The notes under the pieces: generated by a model
What the model saw: the letters and a program-made list of their open reading frames with translations, nothing else
What the model was told of the DNA's origin: nothing
Databases searched by the model: none
Source: Bacteroidota bacterium
GTDB taxonomy: Bacteria; Bacteroidota; Bacteroidia; Chitinophagales; LD1
Assembly: GCA_028288545.1 (NCBI GenBank)
Contig: JAQBNQ010000190.1
Location: forward strand, 1-10,333
Direction of reading: 5' to 3'
DNA length: 10,333 nucleotides
Part shown: piece after piece, positions 6,260 to 10,333 of the stretch
Layout of the letters: each line of letters begins with the position of its first letter
Numbering within the stretch: position 1 is the first letter of the stretch
Translations under genes and position numbers: made by a program

Positions 6260-7549
6260 ATGAAGGAAAAATCGGCTAATAGCGTTTGGAACAACTGCTT
6301 AGAAATTATCAAGGACAATGTAAGCCAGCAAAGTTTCAAAACATGGTTCGAGCCGATCAAACCTGTGGAGTTGAAAGGAGCTGTTCTTACCATCCAGGTA
6401 CCATCCCAGTTTTTTTACGAGTGGCTCGAAGAGCATTACGTTTCATTGCTGCGCAAAACGGTTAAACGCGAGTTGGGCACTAATGCAAGATTGGAATACA
6501 GGATAGTAATGGAAAATTCATCAAACGGATCTCTACCATCTACAGTTGATTACCCGAACTACAATTCAGGAAACTCTTCGAACCCCGAAGTTGGCTTCCC
6601 ATATTTTTTAACTGGCAACCATATCAAGAATCCGTTTGTGATTCCTGGTTTGAAAAAGATAAACATCGATTCGCAGTTAAATTCGAATTATAATTTCGAT
6701 TCATTTGTTGAAGGAGATTGTAATCGTCTCGCACGTAGTGCCGGTTATGCTGTTGCACAAAAACCGGGTGGCACTGCCTTCAATCCATTAGTTGTTTATG
6801 GTGGTGTTGGTTTAGGTAAAACGCACCTGGTGCAGGCTATAGGTAATGAGGTTAAACAGAACTTCCCTAACAAGACTGTATTGTATGTCTCAAGCGAAAA
6901 GTTTACTAATCAATTTTTCGATGCAGTAAAAAACAACTCGGTAAATGATTTCGTTCACTTCTATCAGTTAATAGATGTGTTGATAATGGATGATATTCAG
7001 TTTTTCGGTAACAAGGAAAAAACGCAGGATATATTCTTCCATATCTTTAATCACCTTCATCAAAGCGGTAAACAGTTGGTACTTACTTCCGATCGTCCTC
7101 CGCGCGACCTTGAAGGAATTGAAGAAAGATTACTTAGCCGTTTTAAATGGGGACTAAGCGCCGATCTGCAGGTTCCGGATTTTGAAACCCGTATTGCCAT
7201 ACTCGAAAAGAAAATGTATGCTGATGGAATTGAATTGCCACGCGAGGTAGTGGAATTCGTTGCCTACAACATTAACACCAATGTGCGCGAATTAGAAGCG
7301 GCTTTGATATCACTACTTGCACAGGCTTCTTTAAATAAGAAAGAAGTTGACCTTGACCTTGCCAAGAAGATCATCAAGAATTTTGTAAAGAGCATTTCGC
7401 GCGAAGTATCTATCGACTATATACAGAAAACGGTTTGTGATTACTTTACGGTACCTGTAGATATGTTAAGGGAGAAAACAAGAAAGCGAATGATCGTTCA
7501 GGCACGTCAGCTTTCTATGTTCCTGGCTAAAAACTATACCAAGAATTAA
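6260..7549 (+). CDS. dnaA: Chromosomal replication initiator DnaA, cut by an in-frame TAA in domain IV
   Basis: DnaA-ATP binds DnaA boxes at oriC, opens the duplex and recruits the helicase. ATG 6260 is preferred (GTG 6254 would add two residues), giving 429 residues before TAA 7547-7549. Domain I is 1-85 (VWNNCLEIIKDNVSQQSFKTWF), followed by a short variable linker. The AAA+ domain has Walker A GGVGLGKT (181-188), Walker B DVLIMDD (239-245), sensor 1 LTSD (275-278), the arginine-finger box IEERLLSRFKWG (287-298) and sensor 2 NVRELEAAL (341-349). Domain IV begins near 380 and is intact through MIVQARQLSMFLAKNYTKN. It then stops where relatives usually carry Ser, just before the DHSTV signature. 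The product as read lacks the helix-turn-helix recognition part and should not bind DnaA boxes. The missing 49 residues follow in the same frame. Error or recent nonsense mutation is more likely than a functional short form. Confidence 0.93.
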   Translation: MKEKSANSVWNNCLEIIKDNVSQQSFKTWFEPIKPVELKGAVLTIQVPSQFFYEWLEEHYVSLLRKTVKRELGTNARLEYRIVMENSSNGSLPSTVDYPNYNSGNSSNPEVGFPYFLTGNHIKNPFVIPGLKKINIDSQLNSNYNFDSFVEGDCNRLARSAGYAVAQKPGGTAFNPLVVYGGVGLGKTHLVQAIGNEVKQNFPNKTVLYVSSEKFTNQFFDAVKNNSVNDFVHFYQLIDVLIMDDIQFFGNKEKTQDIFFHIFNHLHQSGKQLVLTSDRPPRDLEGIEERLLSRFKWGLSADLQVPDFETRIAILEKKMYADGIELPREVVEFVAYNINTNVRELEAALISLLAQASLNKKEVDLDLAKKIIKNFVKSISREVSIDYIQKTVCDYFTVPVDMLREKTRKRMIVQARQLSMFLAKNYTKN

Positions 7550-7699
7550 TTAAAAGTTATTGGCAAACATTTTGGAGTCCGCGACCACTCTACCGTTATT
7601 CACTCCTGCCAGGCTGTTCAGAATTTAATTGACACTGACCAGGAATTCAGGGAGGCCGTAGCGGATATACAGAAGAAGATACAAATGAGTATTTCCTAG
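7550..7699 (+). pseudogene. Remainder of dnaA domain IV after the in-frame stop
   Basis: Directly after TAA 7547-7549 the same frame encodes 49 more residues: LKVIGKHFGVRDHSTVIHSC and then QAVQNLIDTDQEFREAVADI, ending at TAG 7697-7699. This is the canonical DnaA C-terminus with the DHSTV signature at 7583-7597. With a sense codon in place of TAA (TCA Ser is one base away) the protein would be 479 residues, normal for DnaA. No further lesion is seen. There is no plausible independent start for this piece, so as read it would be untranslated unless the stop is read through. Confidence 0.85.
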
Positions 7700-7723
7700 T
7701 ATTAAGTGATTTTGGGATAAGAC

Positions 7724-7756
7724 AAATCCCTCTGAGTTTTTCAGGGGGATTTTTTT
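7724..7756 (+). terminator. Rho-independent terminator of dnaA
   Basis: AAATCCCTCTGA (7724-7735) pairs with TCAGGGGGATTT (7741-7752), a 12-bp stem with one T-G wobble and a 5-nt loop, followed by a T-tract to 7756. It lies 25 nt after the natural dnaA stop at 7699, which supports 7699 as the true gene end. Confidence 0.85.
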
Positions 7757-7805
7757 AGCAAATCGTTATTGATTTTTCTGGATTTGCAATAGGTCAGTCA
7801 TTATA

Positions 7806-9101
7806 CTATTTTCTCTCCCAACGATTTGTTCCGCTCTTAACTGTAAACCGCTTTCCGAAAGTCTCTTTGGAAGTCTTTCTTAAAATATCCGAATACCAAA
7901 ATTCTGCTTCACATCTTTCGGGTGTTACATCAATAGTAGTATAGCCGTGTTTCCAAAACTGTACCCACCTATGATGTGGACTAAGATGTAGGCTCATCCT
8001 TTGAATCAATGGTATAATGAAACGTGGAACCTGTTCTTCGTCCATATTGCCTGCTGTAAGACTTGGCGTAAGTACTTCTACGCATGTAAAAATTTAGGTA
8101 TTCCTTTACTTAGCCAACTGCCCATCATCTCCTGGTTGCCCAACAAATGCCATTGTGCAGTGGAATGTTGTAGTTGGTTTTTAATCCATTGATCTTGCAC
8201 AGCACCTAATACACTTCCTTTCCCCGGTGCAAACTGTTCCTTTCCGCGAAAAAGATACATATCTATCATATCAAGTTGTGCAAGTTGGCCAAAATGAAAA
8301 GACCGATATACATTTTCGGGATGAGAGGTGTCAGGCATTCTTATAGGCACGTATTCGTAAAACGCGGTAATTCCATCCATGGTTTTTTCGCGTTCCTTAA
8401 AATGTGTGTCGTGGTTATCCCATTCAACTATCCACATCTTATTTTGCCGGGCAAAGCGTAAGTCGGGATCCAGCAAATAATATTTATGTCTGTTTCTCTG
8501 GTCTGCCAGGGTGGCCGGAGACTTCAATTCAAACCCGGGCATCCGCATATGTTCATCGGGGTCAACATCATCGTATATGTAATCGCCAACCTGTACAATA
8601 AAATCAATATCCTTTCGCCACCCATCCTACGATAAGCGTTAAAATTTCCTGACCACACTCCCGCACACGAAGTAAGGGCCAGTTTAAAATGCTTAACAGA
8701 ATCATCTGGTAGCGTTTGTGCTTTCCCGGTTTGCGAATATTTTCCGGTGATTGTAAAAAACCTGTAGAAATAATGATGGCCAGGCAAAAGACCATTAACA
8801 TCTACCTGAGTAGTAAAGTCGTTCTTTTGGGTGCAATAAGTCTCACCTTTGTTTGTAATTGACTTAAAAAGGCTGTCATCTGCAACCTGCCAATTAAGTA
8901 GTACGCTATTTGTAGCCTGCTCTTCCGCAAAAAATTTGGTCCAGATAATTACATTGTTCTGCAAGGGATAGCCCGAGGCTACTATATATAAAAACGGAGC
9001 ATACAAAGTATCGGCAAACATGTTGTCGGGCAAACAGTTTTGTCCTGATAATGTTAAGCCGAGAAAAAAAATATGAAGTAAGCGAAAGAGGTTTTTTTCA
9101 T
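7806..9101 (-). pseudogene. PhoD-like alkaline phosphatase/phosphodiesterase, degraded (two frameshifts plus internal deletion)
   Basis: PhoD-family enzymes are exported metallophosphoesterases that release phosphate from organic esters. Homology runs from ATG 9101 to TAG 7806 but in several frames. A signal peptide starts MKKTSFAYFIFF; an 8-A run at 9064-9071 (plus strand) is one base too long, and a 7-A version continues into LGLTLSGQNC. The PhoD N-domain follows (SGYPLQNNVIIWTK, then FKLALTSCAGVWSGNFNAYR). The frame is lost near 8613-8619 and resumes as DIDFIVQVGDYIYDDVDPDE and IVEWDNHDTHF, both metallophosphatase motifs. After GNQEMMGSWLSKGIPKFLH, near 8078, it breaks again and resumes as VEVLTPSLTAGNMDEE and PHHRWVQFWKHGYTTIDVTP. 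Relatives have about 60 residues between these blocks, including a GYP...R stretch and the catalytic GD.H motif, absent here. The protein cannot be active as read. The first two lesions could be base-call errors; the deletion could not. Confidence 0.85.
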
Positions 9102-9106
9102 TAAAA

Positions 9107-9133
9107 AACCTTCACAATTTTTTTGCGAAGGTT
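9107..9133 (-). terminator. Terminator-like hairpin directly before the phoD pseudogene start
   Basis: Read on the minus strand, AACCTTCGC pairs with GTGAAGGTT (9-bp stem, one wobble, 9-nt A-rich loop) and runs into a T-tract of about six before the ATG at 9101. The shape is that of an intrinsic terminator. No minus-strand gene precedes it, so it could be a leftover terminator or a leader attenuator. The plus orientation has no T-tract. Confidence 0.45.
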
Positions 9134-9257
9134 ACTTTGTTATCCTTAAATTTAACTTATGAAAGAGATTTTGCAAGATTTGAAGTAATCTTAGAACCTG
9201 GCTAAATCGAAAATCCTATTTTGTGAAGGGAAAATCATACGCAACAATAAAATTATC

Positions 9258-9653
9258 ATGGAAATAAAAAGAAATGGCTCTCAACCATCCTCCAAAGGAT
9301 CGGCAGAGTATTTTACAGGAACGGTTCGGCTTGATCAGCCCTTCCAACAAATCGACCCCGCAAGTTTAAGAGGTGCTGTTGTAACCTTTGAACCTGGTGC
9401 CCGGACAGCCTGGCACACCCATCCACTTGGTCAAACATTGGTTGTAATGACAGGGTGTGGTTGGGTGCAACTTGAAGGTGGACCGATTGAAGAGGTCCGG
9501 CCGGGTGATGTAGTTATTATAGCCCCCGATGAGCGCCATTGGCACGGTGCCACGCCCCCAACCGCCATGAGCCATCTTGCGATCCAGGAAGCCCTTGATG
9601 GAAAAGTGGTGGACTGGATGGAGCATGTTACTGACGAGCAATACCGGCAATAA
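9258..9653 (+). CDS. Cupin of the (R)-hydroxynitrile lyase / quercetinase-like type
   Basis: This 131-residue single-domain cupin contains both cupin motifs: FEPGARTAWHTHPLGQTLVV (44-63) and PGDVVIIAPDERHWHG (82-97), then AMSHLAIQEALDGK and the tail VDWMEHVTDEQYRQ. The metal ligands expected for the manganese cupin hydroxynitrile lyase of Granulicella tundricola (His53, His55, Gln59, His94) occupy the same residue numbers here. His96 and His106, which line that active site, are also present. The N-terminus MEIKR.GSQ and the tail also match what I recall of that enzyme. Those lyases split cyanohydrins into an aldehyde and cyanide in vitro; the natural substrate in such bacteria is unknown. The protein is cytosolic, with no signal peptide. 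It is expressed alone: flanking genes are a pseudogene on the other strand and tRNAs. Confidence 0.88.
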   Translation: MEIKRNGSQPSSKGSAEYFTGTVRLDQPFQQIDPASLRGAVVTFEPGARTAWHTHPLGQTLVVMTGCGWVQLEGGPIEEVRPGDVVIIAPDERHWHGATPPTAMSHLAIQEALDGKVVDWMEHVTDEQYRQ

Positions 9654-9715
9654 CAGCTTTTTACGTCTACTTTACGGGGAAACTTAAATTTTAAACCTAA
9701 TTGTTGGGTAGAAGG

Positions 9716-9745
9716 TTTGTTAGTTGCCTGAATTTTATATTTTTG
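9716..9745 (+). promoter_or_regulatory. Promoter of the tRNA-Ser/tRNA-Pro unit
   Basis: TTTG at 9716-9719 and TATTTTTG at 9738-9745 are separated by 18 bp, an exact match to the phylum's -33/-7 pattern. Transcription would begin near 9751, about 45 nt before tRNA-Ser, and could cover both tRNAs up to the terminator at 10014-10048. Confidence 0.55.
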
Positions 9746-9746
9746 T

Positions 9747-9773
9747 CGTCCTTTTAAAAAAGGGGACGTTTTT
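9747..9773 (+). terminator. Rho-independent terminator downstream of the cupin gene
   Basis: CGTCCTTTT (9747-9755) pairs with AAGGGGACG (9760-9768), including two T-G wobbles, with a 4-nt A loop and a T5 tract at 9769-9773. It lies 94 nt after the cupin stop and immediately after the tRNA promoter -7 box. RNAs started at that promoter would begin inside the left arm and so escape it. Confidence 0.6.
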
Positions 9774-9795
9774 AGATTTAGTTCTTAAAGCATTT

Positions 9796-9884
9796 GGTGA
9801 GGTGGATGAGAGGCTGAAATCAGCAGTTTGCTAAACTGCCGTACTGGTTAAACGGTACCGCGGGTTCGAATCCCGCCCTCACCG
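9796..9884 (+). tRNA. tRNA-Ser (anticodon GCU)
   Basis: This is an 89-nt class II tRNA. The acceptor stem GGTGAGG pairs fully with CCTCACC (9877-9883), and the discriminator is G9884. The anticodon arm is GCAGT-TTGCTAA-ACTGC with anticodon GCT, reading AGC/AGU serine codons. A long variable arm (GTACTGGTTAAACGGTAC) and a T arm with GGTTCGAATCC follow. The 3' CCA is not encoded in full. It is followed 43 nt later by tRNA-Pro. Confidence 0.97.
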
Positions 9885-9927
9885 CAGATTGGTTTGAGAA
9901 AAAGGATTTGAAGTAGATAAAACAGTT

Positions 9928-10002
9928 CGGGGTGTAGCGCAGCCCGGTTAGCGCACCTGCTTTGGGAGCAGGGGGTCCCAGGTTCGAATCCTGGTACCCC
10001 GA
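9928..10002 (+). tRNA. tRNA-Pro (anticodon UGG)
   Basis: This is a 75-nt class I tRNA. The acceptor stem CGGGGTG pairs with TACCCCG (one G-T wobble), and the discriminator is A10002. The D arm is GCGC...GCGC with GGTTA. The anticodon arm is CCTGC-TTTGGGA-GCAGG with anticodon TGG, reading proline CCN codons. The T arm is CCAGGTTCGAATCCTGG. CCA is not fully encoded. It shares a promoter and terminator with tRNA-Ser. Confidence 0.97.
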
Positions 10003-10011
10003 CATTGAAAA

Positions 10012-10333
10012 TCAAGCGATTAGAGTGAAAACTTTAATCGCTTTTTTTATTGCACAAGCGTTGCACAAGCAAAATTCAAATCTAAGAATTGCTTGTAGTA
10101 GGTATATTAAGGAAATATAAATTCCCGTTTTGGAGGATATGATGATATTTACCCCAATTCTTTTATAGTTCGCGGGAAATTCGCGTGTATATATTTTTCT
10201 GGATATATTGCCGAGCATGAATAAAGATTCCGTTAGGTTATAAGCACCACAAACTTCTTTTAATTGATCTTCTGTAATGATTGGTTCAGATGTGCTTATC
10301 TGTACCAAGGTCTTATCAATATTTATCGGGGTC
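10012..10333 (-). CDS. Open frame entering from the right edge, unrecognised (partial, uncertain)
   Basis: On the minus strand a frame is open from the window edge to TGA at 10012-10014, about 106 codons. The first 60 or so residues look protein-like (EPIITEDQLKEVCGAYNLTE, then SLFMLGNISRKIYTREFPA). The second half is hydrophobic and low in complexity and is encoded across the tandem repeat and the tRNA terminator, where real coding is doubtful. The likely reading is a gene whose 3' end was cut or replaced next to the tRNA, or whose true stop was lost. There is no ATG near the edge; TTG at 10308 is a possible start, but the frame is open upstream. I recognise no family. Confidence 0.3.
   Translation of the reverse strand, partial: TPINIDKTLVQISTSEPIITEDQLKEVCGAYNLTESLFMLGNISRKIYTREFPANYKRIGVNIIISSKTGIYISLIYLLQAILRFEFCLCNACAIKKAIKVFTLIA
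10014..10048 (+). terminator. Rho-independent terminator of the tRNA unit
   Basis: AAGCGATTA (10014-10022) pairs perfectly with TAATCGCTT (10035-10043) around a 12-nt loop, followed by a T-tract to 10048. It begins 12 nt after the tRNA-Pro discriminator base. Confidence 0.8.
10050..10070. repeat. Two tandem copies of TTGCACAAGC
   Basis: TTGCACAAGC at 10050-10059 is repeated at 10061-10070 with one G between, giving an 11-bp unit almost twice. It lies just after the tRNA terminator. It could be part of an attachment or protein-binding site, or chance; no integrase is visible in the window. Confidence 0.4.

Noticed and set aside
6067..6279. Small Lys/Phe-rich open frames on both strands upstream of dnaA.
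   Set aside because: They arise from poly-T/poly-A runs and have no protein-like composition or plausible start context.
7547..7549. Reassigned TAA codon (alternative genetic code) explaining the dnaA interruption.
   Set aside because: TAA is a normal terminal stop for the DUF4476 gene, the secreted protein, the Fe-S carrier and the single-TM gene, each ending where expected.
8001..8601. Several plus-strand open frames of 60-65 codons across the phosphatase region.
   Set aside because: They are shadows of the minus-strand phoD homology and match nothing recognisable.

Overview
The window looks like chromosomal DNA from a member of the Bacteroidota, probably Sphingobacteriales or Chitinophagales. 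Four things point that way. Promoters match the phylum's TTTG / TAnnTTTG pattern. Start codons are preceded by A/T-rich leaders without Shine-Dalgarno sequences. Two gene families seen here are largely restricted to the phylum (a DUF4476-type secreted protein, and a single-TM protein I associate with DUF7935). The DnaA N-terminus is of the Bacteroidota type. Most genes are intact and housekeeping in character. Two loci, dnaA and a phoD-like phosphatase, carry lesions.

Layout, left half. The 3' end of scpB (condensin accessory subunit) enters from the left edge. A 250-bp spacer follows, with a nested palindromic repeat and a good promoter. That promoter precedes an overlapping pair: a six-TM membrane protein and a small winged-helix regulator. 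Next is a second two-gene unit of exported proteins, a Thr-rich DUF4476 protein and an unrecognised secreted protein. It converges on a minus-strand A-type Fe-S carrier gene (IscA/ErpA/SufA family), and the two stop codons lie inside one 18-bp AT palindrome. A single-TM protein of unknown function and the catalytic subunit of methylmalonyl-CoA mutase follow. The mutase lacks a cobalamin-binding domain, so a separate B12 subunit must be encoded elsewhere.

Layout, right half. A 438-bp gene-free, A/T-rich stretch with one consensus-matching DnaA box lies upstream of dnaA and is a weak replication-origin candidate. dnaA is complete in homology, but an in-frame TAA cuts it inside domain IV, just before the DHSTV DNA-binding signature. 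The rest of the domain continues in the same frame to a natural stop and a strong terminator. On the minus strand is a phoD-like phosphatase pseudogene with two homopolymer-type frameshifts and an internal deletion that removes part of the active site. A small cupin closely resembling the manganese-dependent cupin hydroxynitrile lyases follows, then tRNA-Ser(GCU), tRNA-Pro(UGG), a terminator, and an unrecognised open frame running off the right edge.

I see no CRISPR array, transposase, toxin-antitoxin pair or obvious new defence system. The most noteworthy signal is the interrupted dnaA. The simplest explanation is a base-call error or a recent nonsense mutation, because the gene is normally essential and everything after the stop is well preserved.
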